Positions 15,881-24,991 of a stretch of 64,000 nucleotides of DNA are shown in pieces. The notes beneath the pieces were generated by a model. The model was not told where the DNA came from. It saw only the letters and a list, made by a program, of their open reading frames with translations, and made no database searches. The stretch is from Clostridia bacterium (GTDB lineage: Bacteria > Bacillota_A > Clostridia > Oscillospirales > CAG-272). The stretch lies in assembly GCA_017462125.1 (NCBI GenBank), contig JAFTRQ010000139.1, forward strand, positions 8,911 to 72,910. The letters run 5' to 3'. Position 1 is the stretch's first letter, and each line of letters starts with the position of its first letter. The position numbers and the translations under genes were made by a program.

Positions 15881-17026
15881 CTACTTTGTCAGAATCTTCG
15901 CTAAAACAGGTCTGTGAACGACCATAGCGCCAAAGGGACAGAATTCTTGACAGCAGAAGCATTTTATACACTTTTTACGGTCGATGACGGGAGCGTTATC
16001 GACCATTTTAATAGCCTGCGCGGGGCAGATCTGCTTGCACTTTTGGCAACCCTTGCAGTCTTTCTTTTTAACCACGGGCTTGGCTTCAAGTGCAACCTTG
16101 GCAATCTTGCCGAAAAGCTTGGATTTGCTGTCAAAGAGCAGGCTTCTCTTTACCGCAACGTTCTGATAGTCGGGCACCACAAGGGAATCCACGTCACCGT
16201 AGATCTGCAAGCCGTCAACAGAATCCGGAATCAGCCCGCGCTCCCGCGCCGCGCCAAGGGTAGGGATCTCGTCCACCGAAAGGCCGATCAGCTTGGCGCA
16301 AACAAGATCCAGCTTGTGGGGATCACAGGATGCCGCAAGACAGCCGATCATTCGGGGCGTGCCCTGTGTCGGGCCATTGCCCTCCATTCCCACCACGGCA
16401 TCGGCAATGCAAAGCTTGATCTTCGGCGCAAAATACTCATCAATATCCACGATCATCCGCGCAAAATCCTCTGCATTCGGATAACGGAAATGATACTCCG
16501 GCTTCATCGTGCCCGGAATCACACCAAACATATTCTTTGCCGCCGCGCTCATTCCCATCATACCGTGAGTCTTTAGCTTACAGAAATCAATAATCGCGTC
16601 CGCTTTATCGAGATAGGCAGTATATGAAAAATGATGCGCAACCTTCGCGTCCGCAAAATGAGCCTCCGCTTGCTCAAAATTGCGGTTCAATTCGCCTCCC
16701 GCCTCCTCTACAGCGCCCAATCCGCAAACGCTGTAAACGCGATTCAGAAAAGCGGCGTTATAAAGTCCTCCGGGGCTGTCACCTACTACCACGCTTGCTC
16801 CGCACTCACGCAGCATTCTGATCAACTCGCAGATCAGGGCAGGGTGTGTTGTAACCGCCTCCTCAGGCTTCGCAAAGGTCACAAGATTCGCCTTAATGGC
16901 AATACGCATCCCTTCCTTCACCCATTGAAGGCCTCCGATAGGCTCAAGCAGCGCTTCCAAAGCCTCCTTGACCTCATTCTCCCCGTAGCTTGCGCAGGGA
17001 ACCACGGCAACATCATATCCCATCAT
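15881..17026 (-). CDS. DUF362 protein with two C-terminal 4Fe-4S clusters
   Basis: About 381 residues from the ATG at 17026; the ATG at 17023 is equally well placed behind AGGAGA, and an upstream in-frame ATG at 17056 has no ribosome site. The DUF362 domain fills the first 310 residues (IKANLV, the VVVGDSPGG loop, CKLKTHGMMGMSAAAKNMFG). The C-terminus is a bacterial ferredoxin with two CxxCxxCxxxCP motifs (CKGCQKCKQICP and CIKCFCCQEFCP). Such proteins are common in anaerobic Clostridia and presumed redox proteins; the substrate is unknown. It has its own promoter with an overlapping inverted repeat. Confidence 0.85.
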   Translation of the reverse strand: MMGYDVAVVPCASYGENEVKEALEALLEPIGGLQWVKEGMRIAIKANLVTFAKPEEAVTTHPALICELIRMLRECGASVVVGDSPGGLYNAAFLNRVYSVCGLGAVEEAGGELNRNFEQAEAHFADAKVAHHFSYTAYLDKADAIIDFCKLKTHGMMGMSAAAKNMFGVIPGTMKPEYHFRYPNAEDFARMIVDIDEYFAPKIKLCIADAVVGMEGNGPTQGTPRMIGCLAASCDPHKLDLVCAKLIGLSVDEIPTLGAARERGLIPDSVDGLQIYGDVDSLVVPDYQNVAVKRSLLFDSKSKLFGKIAKVALEAKPVVKKKDCKGCQKCKQICPAQAIKMVDNAPVIDRKKCIKCFCCQEFCPFGAMVVHRPVLAKILTK

Positions 17027-17169
17027 AAATTCTCCTATCCCGCAGCCTTTTTTCAATAAACTGATAAAAGCTTACATTATTTACTATATTGTGTTGCGAT
17101 CAACCCTAAAATGCAGGAACGAGCCTTCAATCCTGCATAACATTTGTCAAACCGCTGCATATTATATTC

Positions 17170-17205
17170 ATTATAAGCCTTTTTCACCGTTTTGTCAACG
17201 GTGAA
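17170..17205 (-). promoter_or_regulatory. Promoter of the DUF362 gene with an overlapping operator-like inverted repeat
   Basis: On the minus strand TTGACA (17198-17193), 17 bp, TATAAT (17175-17170). TTCACCGTT and AACGGTGAA (17183-17205, 5-bp centre) straddle the -35 box, the usual position for a repressor. The leader of about 140 bases contains a hairpin ATGCAGGA/TCCTGCAT (about 17111-17138). The rest of the gap, 17206-17384, shows no gene. Confidence 0.75.
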
Positions 17206-17384
17206 ATCAATGAACAACGATAACCGGCTTGTTTTGGCAAAGCTCACCACAATTTTTGCCCTCCACCTTGTATTTTCAAGGCAAAACCTCTTCCGTACAA
17301 CCGTTGGTTTAGCAAGGTGACACTTTTTGTGTGAATATTGTGTGAATTATGTGTAAATTAATATAAAAACAAGAGGAAATCTTG

Positions 17385-17413
17385 TTGACAATCAAAGCAC
17401 TTTGTGATATGAT
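17385..17413 (+). promoter_or_regulatory. Promoter of the oligopeptide transporter operon
   Basis: TTGACA (17385-17390), 17 bp, TATGAT (17408-17413), giving a 5' leader of about 100 bases. Confidence 0.88.
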
Positions 17414-17521
17414 ACCTGTATGCATGATTTGTGCGTCTTTTTTGCATGGCTTGCCGTATCATGCCCGAAAGACGCATATGATTTTGCCTATAAAAACAAA
17501 ATATTTATGGAGGACTTGAAA

Positions 17522-19996
17522 ATGTTCAAGAAAATGACAAGAGTATTTGCTGTTGTTATGGCCCTTGCAATGGTATTTTCCTGCGTAGCACTTCTTGCTT
17601 CGTGTAAGGATCCTGACCAGGTAGAGGGTGGTCTCGTTCGTGACCCCAACGCAGAATACACCTACAACACATTTATGTCAACATTCCCCACAGTATGGAA
17701 CAACCATACTTACCAGACAGCTACTGACTCCGAGATCATCGGTTACACCGAGTCTGGTTTCTACACCTTCGATTACAACGAAACTCTCGACGGTTACAAG
17801 ATCGTTCCCGATATGGCTACTTCTGAGCCCGTAGACGTTACTTCCGACTACGTTGGCGAAGAGTGGGGCATTGCTGAAGGCGATACCGCTAGAGCTTGGA
17901 AGATCACTCTTCGTCAGGATATCAAGTGGGAAGACGGCACTCCCATTAACGCAAACGACTTTGTTGAATCCGCAAAGAGACTTCTTAACCCCGTAGCTAA
18001 CAACTACCGCGCAGATAGCCTTTACAATGGTAACATGGTTATTCACAACGCTAAGAATTACTTCTATGGCGGTAAGGATGTTACCCTCGCTGCAAACGGC
18101 ATCTACGACACCTACTCCGAAGACCTCGATGCTGACCTTGTATTCTCTCTCGCTCCTCCCAGCGACGAGCGTAACTGCGAAGTTTACATGAGAACAAGCT
18201 TCGGTTTCCCTGCATCCTACGATGCAGCAAAGTGCGCAGCTTACCTGATCGCTAACTACCTTGCAGACACCGCGTTCACCGCAGAGGCTGCAGCAGCAAT
18301 GGAAGGCAAGACCTTCGCAGAGATCAAGGCTGATGCTACTCTCAAGGCTGCTTGGGACGCTCTTATCGGCTGGTGGCAGACCGATCCCAACGAGGAGCTT
18401 CACTTCTTCGTAGCTGACAAGACCTACGAAGAGATGGAATTCGACAAGGTTGGTATCAAGGCTGTTTCCGATTACGAGCTCGTTCTCATCATGGATAAGC
18501 CCCTCGAAGGCTTCTACCTTCTCTACGCTCTGACCGGTGCATGGCTCGTTAAGACTGATCTTTACGACTCCTGCATCACCATCACTGATGGCGTTTACAA
18601 CATCAACTACGGTACCTCTGTTGATACTTACATGGCTTACGGTCCTTACAAGCTCACAACATTCCAGGCTGACAAGCAGATTGTTCTTGAGAAGAACGAC
18701 CAGTACTATGGCTACAACGACGAGGCAAACGAGAACTGCTACTGGACAACAAAGATCGTTTACGATTACATCCAGAACGGCGAAACCGCTATGGAAGCTT
18801 TCCTCCAGGGTAAGCTTGACGCTAAGGGTCTCGACGTAGACCAGATGGAGACCTACTCCAAGTCCGAGCACTGCTACTACACAACCGGTGACTCCACATT
18901 CTTCATCGCTATCAACCCCGACAAGGCAGCTCTCGAGTCCGAGCAGGCAGCAGTTGGTGAAAACATCAACAAGACAATCCTTACAATTAAGGAATTCCGT
19001 CAGGCTCTCTCCTTCTCTCTCGACCGTGCAGCATTCTGTCTCGCAACATCTCCTTCCAACGCTCCTGCGTTCGGTGCATACTCCAGCCTCATCATCTCTG
19101 ACCCCGAAAATGGTACAGCATACCGTACAACAGCACAGGCTAAGAACGTTCTCGTTAACTTCTGGGGCGTTGCTGATGAAATCGGTGAAGGCAAGCTCTA
19201 CGCTACTGTAGACGAAGCTATCGACTCCATCACAGGTTACAACCTTGATATGGGTAAGGAATACTTCAACACCGCATACGATAAGGCAATCGCTGAAGGC
19301 CTTATGGATGAGGATGACGTAATTGAGATCTGCGTTGGTATCCCCAACCCCGAATCCAAGTTCTACAACAACGGTTATGACTTCCTCGTAAACAACTACA
19401 CCGAGGCAGTTAAGGGCACAAAGCTCGAGGGCAAGCTCACCTTCACAAAGGACGATACAATCGGTAACGGCTTCTCCGACGCTCTTAAGGCTAACCAGGT
19501 TAACCTCCTCTTCGGAGTAGGCTGGACCGGTTCTGCACTCGATCCTTACGGACTTATGGAAGCTTACACTTCTACTGACTATCAGTATGACCCCGCTTGG
19601 AACACCACTACCGAAATGCTCACCATCGAGATCGGCGGCAAGAACTATTCTGCAACCGTTTGGGATTGGACTCTTGCTATCATGGGTGAAAAGATCAACA
19701 TCACTGCTGATGACAAGTCTACCGTTGAGTACTCCTGCGGTACTGCTGACAAGAAGCCCGAGGAAAGACTTGACATCCTCGCAGCTCTCGAAGGCGCAGT
19801 TCTTCAGACCTACGATATGATCCCGATCATGGACGACGCATCCGCAGCTCTTAAGGGTATGCAGATCAAGTACTATACCGAAGAGTACATCTACGGTGTA
19901 GGACGTGGTGGCGTTAAGTACATGCAGTACTACTACACAGACGCTCAGTGGGCAGAATTCGTAGCTTCTCAGGGCGGTACTCTCAACTACAAGTAA
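17522..19996 (+). CDS. Family 5 (oligopeptide-type) ABC substrate-binding lipoprotein, enlarged
   Basis: 824 residues from the ATG behind GGAGG (an upstream in-frame ATG at 17420 lies at the promoter). Signal peptide with lipobox LLASC (cysteine near residue 29), so it is a lipoprotein outside the membrane. The SBP_bac_5 pattern is clear (WKITLRQDIKWEDGTPINANDF, then YGPYKL and FRQALSFSLDRAAF), but the protein is about 280 residues longer than OppA-type proteins, with an acidic insert at roughly 195-310 (around AAAMEGKTFAEIKADATL). Codon use is more biased than in neighbours, suggesting high expression. It heads a promoter-OppA-B-C-D-F operon. Confidence 0.9.
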   Translation: MFKKMTRVFAVVMALAMVFSCVALLASCKDPDQVEGGLVRDPNAEYTYNTFMSTFPTVWNNHTYQTATDSEIIGYTESGFYTFDYNETLDGYKIVPDMATSEPVDVTSDYVGEEWGIAEGDTARAWKITLRQDIKWEDGTPINANDFVESAKRLLNPVANNYRADSLYNGNMVIHNAKNYFYGGKDVTLAANGIYDTYSEDLDADLVFSLAPPSDERNCEVYMRTSFGFPASYDAAKCAAYLIANYLADTAFTAEAAAAMEGKTFAEIKADATLKAAWDALIGWWQTDPNEELHFFVADKTYEEMEFDKVGIKAVSDYELVLIMDKPLEGFYLLYALTGAWLVKTDLYDSCITITDGVYNINYGTSVDTYMAYGPYKLTTFQADKQIVLEKNDQYYGYNDEANENCYWTTKIVYDYIQNGETAMEAFLQGKLDAKGLDVDQMETYSKSEHCYYTTGDSTFFIAINPDKAALESEQAAVGENINKTILTIKEFRQALSFSLDRAAFCLATSPSNAPAFGAYSSLIISDPENGTAYRTTAQAKNVLVNFWGVADEIGEGKLYATVDEAIDSITGYNLDMGKEYFNTAYDKAIAEGLMDEDDVIEICVGIPNPESKFYNNGYDFLVNNYTEAVKGTKLEGKLTFTKDDTIGNGFSDALKANQVNLLFGVGWTGSALDPYGLMEAYTSTDYQYDPAWNTTTEMLTIEIGGKNYSATVWDWTLAIMGEKINITADDKSTVEYSCGTADKKPEERLDILAALEGAVLQTYDMIPIMDDASAALKGMQIKYYTEEYIYGVGRGGVKYMQYYYTDAQWAEFVASQGGTLNYK

Positions 19997-20034
19997 TATT
20001 TAGTTGAAATTTGACTGAATAAGTCGTATTATAA

Positions 20035-20072
20035 ACACGGCTCCCCGAGGGGTAACTCTCGGGGAAGTCGTG
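20035..20072 (+). other. Hairpin between substrate-binding and permease genes
   Basis: ACACGGCTCCCCGAG pairs imperfectly with CTCGGGGAAGTCGTGT. No T run follows, so it probably trims or stabilises the upstream message and so lets the binding protein be made in excess over the membrane subunits. Confidence 0.55.
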
Positions 20073-20120
20073 TCTTAATCGGGCTGTGAGAAAATCGCAG
20101 CTTTCGTTTATGCTGTTGAC

Positions 20121-20177
20121 AAATTGCGTTTGCGCGCCCTTTAGCTGCGCGCTTTAAAAGGCGAGCAAATGCAATTT
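20121..20177 (+). other. Second hairpin in the same gap
   Basis: AAATTGCGTTTGCGCGCC and GGCGAGCAAATGCAATTT pair over 18 bp with two mismatches around a 21-base loop. A TTGACA precedes it (20116-20121) but no matching -10 box is clear. Confidence 0.5.
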
Positions 20178-20293
20178 GCGTATGCGGTAGGTCCTCGGAC
20201 GTACCAACACAGATCAGCATTTTTTGTATGAAGCGTTGCTTTATGCTACAGTAAAACTAATCGCGTCGCGCTTGCGACAAGAAAGAGGGCAAT

Positions 20294-21262
20294 ATGTTTA
20301 AATACGTTCTGAAAAGAATTGCATTGATGCTCGTGGTATTCCTTATCATCATTTCGATCTGTTTCGTTCTCGTTAAGCTTCTTCCTACCACACAGGCGAC
20401 TCAGTTCGGCAAGGATATGGCGATCATCGAACAGAGAAGAGAACAGTTGGGTTATAATAAGCCCATCATTGAACAGTATGGAATCTTCCTGAAAAGAACG
20501 CTTCTCGGCGGTGACTGGGGCGTTTCCGAGGAGCTTTACCGTGGACAGGATGTTTGGAGCATTTTTATCAGTAAGCTTCCCGCTACAATGCTTGTTAATA
20601 CCTATACGATGCTGATCGCCGTACCGATCGGTCTTCTTTTGGGTATTTATGCTGCTCTGAAAAAGAACAAATGGCAGGATCACGTCATTTCAACCGGCGT
20701 TATGATCTTTATTTCCGTACCGTCCTACGTATATGCGTTTCTCGTTCAATACCTGCTCTGCTTTAAGCTGACAGGCTGGGTCGGAAAAGAGGTATTCCCG
20801 CTCCAGATGCTTCCCGGTACTGATTATTTCACTTGGGAAATGTTCGTATCCCTTGTTCCTCCGATCCTTTCTCTCGGATTCGGTACGATTGCAGGTCTTG
20901 CAAGATACACAAGAGCCGAGCTTTGCGAGGTTTTGACCTGTGAGTATATGCTTCTGGCTAAGACCAAGGGTCTTACCCGTGGACAGGCTACCGTAAGACA
21001 CGCGCTTCGTAACTCCATGGTTCCGATCTTCCCCATGATCATGGGTGAGTTTATCGGTATCATCGGTGGTTCTCTTATCATTGAGCAGATCTTCGGTATC
21101 CCCGGTGTCGGACCTTTGTATATCAGCTCTATCACCGCTCGCGACTACAACTTCTTTATGCTTTTGTCTGCCTTCTATACAGCCGTCGGTCTTGCATCCG
21201 GCTTGTTGGTTGACCTCAGCTACGGATTTGTAGATCCTCGTATCAGAATGGGAGAGAAATAA
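20294..21262 (+). CDS. OppB-like ABC permease
   Basis: 322 residues, the usual length. Six membrane segments can be seen (first at 8-30), and the EAA cytoplasmic motif region (YARYTRAELCEVL... then AKTKGLTRGQATVRHALRNS) is intact, as is the terminal LLVDLSYGFVDPRIRMG typical of the family. Pairs with the OppC-like permease, whose ATG overlaps its stop (TAATG). Substrate most likely peptides, though this family also imports other solutes. Confidence 0.92.
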   Translation: MFKYVLKRIALMLVVFLIIISICFVLVKLLPTTQATQFGKDMAIIEQRREQLGYNKPIIEQYGIFLKRTLLGGDWGVSEELYRGQDVWSIFISKLPATMLVNTYTMLIAVPIGLLLGIYAALKKNKWQDHVISTGVMIFISVPSYVYAFLVQYLLCFKLTGWVGKEVFPLQMLPGTDYFTWEMFVSLVPPILSLGFGTIAGLARYTRAELCEVLTCEYMLLAKTKGLTRGQATVRHALRNSMVPIFPMIMGEFIGIIGGSLIIEQIFGIPGVGPLYISSITARDYNFFMLLSAFYTAVGLASGLLVDLSYGFVDPRIRMGEK

Positions 21263-22794
21263 TGGATTACAAGAATATACCCGTAGAAAAATTTAAATTT
21301 GCCGATAGCAGTCGCAGAACCGGTGATAAAAAATTCGACACCAAGCCCGTAAGCTATGCAAAGGACGTTTGGATCCGTTTTTGCAAGAACAAGAGCTCGG
21401 TCGTTGCCGCATGTATCATTCTCTTTTTGCTTCTGTTCTCGATCTTTGTGCCGATCTTCTTTGGCACAACCTATTCCGAAAGCCTTACAGACACGACCTA
21501 CCTGCAGTATGCAAAGCTGCTCCCCAAGAGTGAGCTGCTCTCTAAGGTAGGAATTTGGGACGGTTGCACAGACACAACCATCAACAAATCCGAATACTAT
21601 TATTGGAACGCGATCACCGAGGAAACAGGCTTTGTCGTTATGCCCAAGATCTATCGCGCAGATTACCAAGAAACGGGAACCATTTCCAACACCACTTATT
21701 ACGATGTAAAAATGGATTCCTATATCAAAAACGGTATGACCTATCTGACACTCACCGAGGCTCAGTTCAAGGCTATTCAGGCTTGGCAGGACGAGACCGG
21801 AATTCAGGTCATTTATCCCGCAGTTGATCAGAGCAAGATCAAAAACAGTATGTACAAGTCAGACGCGAACATCTGGTATGAAAACGACCAGAAGGGAGCT
21901 CCTATTGTAAACGCTAACGGCGATTACAAGAATATTTATCTGTCTACAGGTAATGAGGACGGTTACAACAGCCTTCGTGTCGAAGGCGACGACGGAAGCT
22001 ACCGTTATGCCCGCATCGGCGGTACCTCCGACAATAAGACTTATACCGTTCGTGTATTCAAGTACACTTACTTCCAGTACCGTTACGGCGAGGAGCCCTG
22101 CTTCCTCTTCGGTACCAACGCAAAGGGTCAGGACCTCCTTACCCGTCTTGCAGCAGGTGCGCGCTTCTCTCTCGTGCTTGCAGTAGGTGTTTCCTTCGTA
22201 AACCTCTTCATCGGTGCGATCATCGGTGCGATTGAGGGCTACTACGGTGGTGTGATCGATATCGTGATCGAGCGTATCATCGACGTTTTGGGCGGTATGC
22301 CTCAGATGGTCGTAATGGCGCTGTTCCAGCTGCACTTGGCGTCAAAGGTCGGTCCCGTCTGGTCAATGATCTTTGCCTTCGTGCTAACGGGATGGATCGG
22401 TATGGCGGCGCGAACCCGAATGCAGTTCTACCGCTTTAAGAAGCAAGAGTACGTTCTTGCCGCACGCACCCTTGGTGCCAGCGACAAGCGTTTGATGTTC
22501 AAGCACATTTTCCCCAATGCAATGGGTACACTGATCACGGGTAGCGTGCTGTATATCCCCGGTGTTATCTTCTCCGAGTCCAGCTTGACTTACTTGGGAA
22601 TCGTTAACCTCGAGAGCTCCACGCAGACCTCTGTCGGTACTCTGCTTTCGAACGGAAACGGAATGCTCGCATCGTTCCCGCATATTATCCTTTTCCCCGC
22701 TTTGTTTATCTCTCTGCTTGAAATCTCGTTCAACCTGTTCGGTAACGGATTGAGAGATGCATTCAATCCATCACTGAAGGGAGTAGAGGACTGA
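21262..22794 (+). CDS. OppC-like ABC permease with a large extracytoplasmic insert
   Basis: 510 residues against about 300 for OppC. A cytoplasmic tail and first membrane segment (about 45-65, VVAACIILFLLLFSIFVPIFF) are followed by an inserted hydrophilic domain of about 200 residues (roughly 70-270, tyrosine-rich) before the conserved core: FGTNAKGQDLLTRLAAGARFS, further segments, and the EAA region YVLAARTLGASDKRLMFKHIFPN. The loop between segments 1 and 2 is extracytoplasmic, so the insert may dock the enlarged binding protein. Confidence 0.9.
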   Translation: MDYKNIPVEKFKFADSSRRTGDKKFDTKPVSYAKDVWIRFCKNKSSVVAACIILFLLLFSIFVPIFFGTTYSESLTDTTYLQYAKLLPKSELLSKVGIWDGCTDTTINKSEYYYWNAITEETGFVVMPKIYRADYQETGTISNTTYYDVKMDSYIKNGMTYLTLTEAQFKAIQAWQDETGIQVIYPAVDQSKIKNSMYKSDANIWYENDQKGAPIVNANGDYKNIYLSTGNEDGYNSLRVEGDDGSYRYARIGGTSDNKTYTVRVFKYTYFQYRYGEEPCFLFGTNAKGQDLLTRLAAGARFSLVLAVGVSFVNLFIGAIIGAIEGYYGGVIDIVIERIIDVLGGMPQMVVMALFQLHLASKVGPVWSMIFAFVLTGWIGMAARTRMQFYRFKKQEYVLAARTLGASDKRLMFKHIFPNAMGTLITGSVLYIPGVIFSESSLTYLGIVNLESSTQTSVGTLLSNGNGMLASFPHIILFPALFISLLEISFNLFGNGLRDAFNPSLKGVED

Positions 22795-22798
22795 TACT

Positions 22799-24991
22799 AT
22801 GGAAAAGAAACTTGAAGTTAAAAATTTACGCATATCTTTTAAGACCGCTAACGGTAAGGTTCAGGCTGTCCGCGATATCAGCTTCGACTTGAACAAGGGT
22901 GAAACTCTTGCAATCGTTGGTGAGTCCGGCTCCGGTAAGTCGGTAACCTCCAAGTCTATGCTTGGTATTCTTGCAGGTAACGCGATCATCGAGAGCGGTG
23001 AGATCATTTACGACGGTAAGGATCTTCTCAAGCTTACAGAAGAAGACTTTTACCGAATCAGAGGCGATAAGATCGCAATGATCTTCCAGGACCCTATGTC
23101 CAGCCTCAACCCCATTATGAGAATCGGTAAGCAGCTTACCGAGGCTATGATCCTCAAGGGCAAGGCAAGACAGAAGGCAAGTAAGCTTGCTTTCAACTCC
23201 ACAATGAAGCTCTTGAACGAAACTATGATCAAGGCGATCGCGGAGGGCAATTACGCAAAGCTTTCCGGCAAAACGCTTGATCACACAAAGAGCGCAGAGG
23301 AGCTTACACAGATGTGTAAGGATTTCGACGCGTTCGAGTTCAAGCATATCGAGCTTGAGCAAGCCTTCAACGAGGCTCATCAGGCTGCTGAGGAAGTAAC
23401 CGCGCTCATTAAGGATCTGCTCTTCCTGATTGAGAAGAACGCTTTCACCGAGCCCAAGGAAAAAATCGCTGAGGTTGTTTCTCTTGCAAGCAAAACCTAT
23501 AACGATTACGTTGTCAAGGAGGATGCAGAGAAGCTGAAGGAGCTTTTGGTCTCCCTCAAAGCCGACCTTGGCGCAAACACGAAATCCCGCAACTATCAGA
23601 CCACCCAGAAGGCGCTTGAGGATATCAATGCGATCATTCTTGCCGCTATGGATAAGGAAGTTCCCAACTTCTTCAGAATGGGTTACTATCTGAAGTTTGC
23701 ATCGGCTGAGCTTCCCGATATGCCCGTAAGTGAGCTTAATGAATTTTTGCTCAACCACATGAACCAGAAGTTCATGAACGCTTTCCTTAAGGAAGCGGAG
23801 ATTGCTTTGCGCTATTCCGCATTGGTTTATGCCGCAAAGAAGAGAGAAGCACTGAAGACCGCAGCAGAGGTTCTTGCTATGCTGAATTCGACGGCAGCTC
23901 TCGATAAAAAGACCACTGTAGCCGCTGCCGATGCACTTATCGCCGCAGTTGAAGGCTCTATCGATATGCTCGAGATCAACAAGGATAACGTTGCTTACAC
24001 ATTCAAGAGCAGCTTGAAGCATGCTGTAAACAACTACTTTATGGCGATCCCGAGAAACAAGGCTGTTCAGAAGGCACACGACAAGCAGCAGGCAAAGTTC
24101 GACAGAATCGTTGCGCGCGGAAAGACTCCCGATTGGAAGGTTATTCCTGCCGCACTGATCGACCTCGACGTTGCAAAGCAGGAGATCATCCGTGTTATTG
24201 AAAGACTTGTAGCACACTATAACGACGTGCTTGTAAAGGTCAACGACCGTGACTTTGCAAACGAAACCGTGGGACTTGTAGACTTCTTTATGCTGAACGC
24301 ATCCGAATCCGTCTATAAGGTAACCAAGAGCATGGCAAAGCACCGCGCCATCAAGCTGATGGAGGAGGTTGGTATCTCCGAGCCCCGTAAGAGATTCAGA
24401 CAGTATCCCTTCGAGTTCTCCGGCGGTATGAGACAGCGTATCGTTATTGCGGTTGCTCTTGCAGCGAATCCCGATATTCTGATCTGTGATGAGCCTACCA
24501 CAGCGCTTGACGTAACGATTCAGGCACAGATCCTTGAGCTGATCAACAAGATCAAAAAAGAGCGTCAGCTTTCCATCATATTTATTACGCACGACCTTGG
24601 TGTCGTAGCGAATATGGCAGACAGAATCGCCGTAATGTATGCGGGCAAGATCGTCGAGTACGGTACCTCCGAGGACGTATTCTACAATCCTCAGCATCCT
24701 TACACCTGGGCACTCCTGTCCTCTATGCCTGACCTTGATACCAACGAAAGATTGGAAGCGATCCCCGGAACTCCTCCTAATATGATCTATCCTCCCGTTG
24801 GAGATGCTTTTGCAGACAGAAATAAATATGCATTGGAGATCGACTATGAGCTCCAGCCCCCTATGTTCCAGATCTCGGACACCCACTTTGCAGCAACGTG
24901 GCTTCTCCACGAAAATGCACCGAAGGTTGATCCTCCCAAGATCGTAACGGAAAGAATCCAAAGAATGCGCAACCGCGGAGGTAAACAGTAA
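22799..24991 (+). CDS. OppD-like ABC ATPase with an approximately 390-residue insertion
   Basis: 730 residues; OppD is about 330. Walker A GESGSGKS at 41-48 and the Q-loop FQDPMSSLNP at 96-105 are normal, and so are the signature FSGGMRQR near 540, Walker B DILICDEP, the D-loop and the switch His in FITHDLG, and the C-terminal oligopeptide-family domain. Between about residue 120 and 515 lies an inserted helical domain with no motif I recognise. It sits in the helical subdomain between Q-loop and signature, which contacts the permease. The frame is open throughout, so this is not two genes. Confidence 0.9.
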   Translation: MEKKLEVKNLRISFKTANGKVQAVRDISFDLNKGETLAIVGESGSGKSVTSKSMLGILAGNAIIESGEIIYDGKDLLKLTEEDFYRIRGDKIAMIFQDPMSSLNPIMRIGKQLTEAMILKGKARQKASKLAFNSTMKLLNETMIKAIAEGNYAKLSGKTLDHTKSAEELTQMCKDFDAFEFKHIELEQAFNEAHQAAEEVTALIKDLLFLIEKNAFTEPKEKIAEVVSLASKTYNDYVVKEDAEKLKELLVSLKADLGANTKSRNYQTTQKALEDINAIILAAMDKEVPNFFRMGYYLKFASAELPDMPVSELNEFLLNHMNQKFMNAFLKEAEIALRYSALVYAAKKREALKTAAEVLAMLNSTAALDKKTTVAAADALIAAVEGSIDMLEINKDNVAYTFKSSLKHAVNNYFMAIPRNKAVQKAHDKQQAKFDRIVARGKTPDWKVIPAALIDLDVAKQEIIRVIERLVAHYNDVLVKVNDRDFANETVGLVDFFMLNASESVYKVTKSMAKHRAIKLMEEVGISEPRKRFRQYPFEFSGGMRQRIVIAVALAANPDILICDEPTTALDVTIQAQILELINKIKKERQLSIIFITHDLGVVANMADRIAVMYAGKIVEYGTSEDVFYNPQHPYTWALLSSMPDLDTNERLEAIPGTPPNMIYPPVGDAFADRNKYALEIDYELQPPMFQISDTHFAATWLLHENAPKVDPPKIVTERIQRMRNRGGKQ

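Noticed and set aside
22826..24961. 711-codon open frame on the minus strand opposite the OppD-like gene
   Set aside because: Shadow of the real gene: no ribosome site, biased cysteine/leucine composition, and the plus strand carries all ABC motifs.
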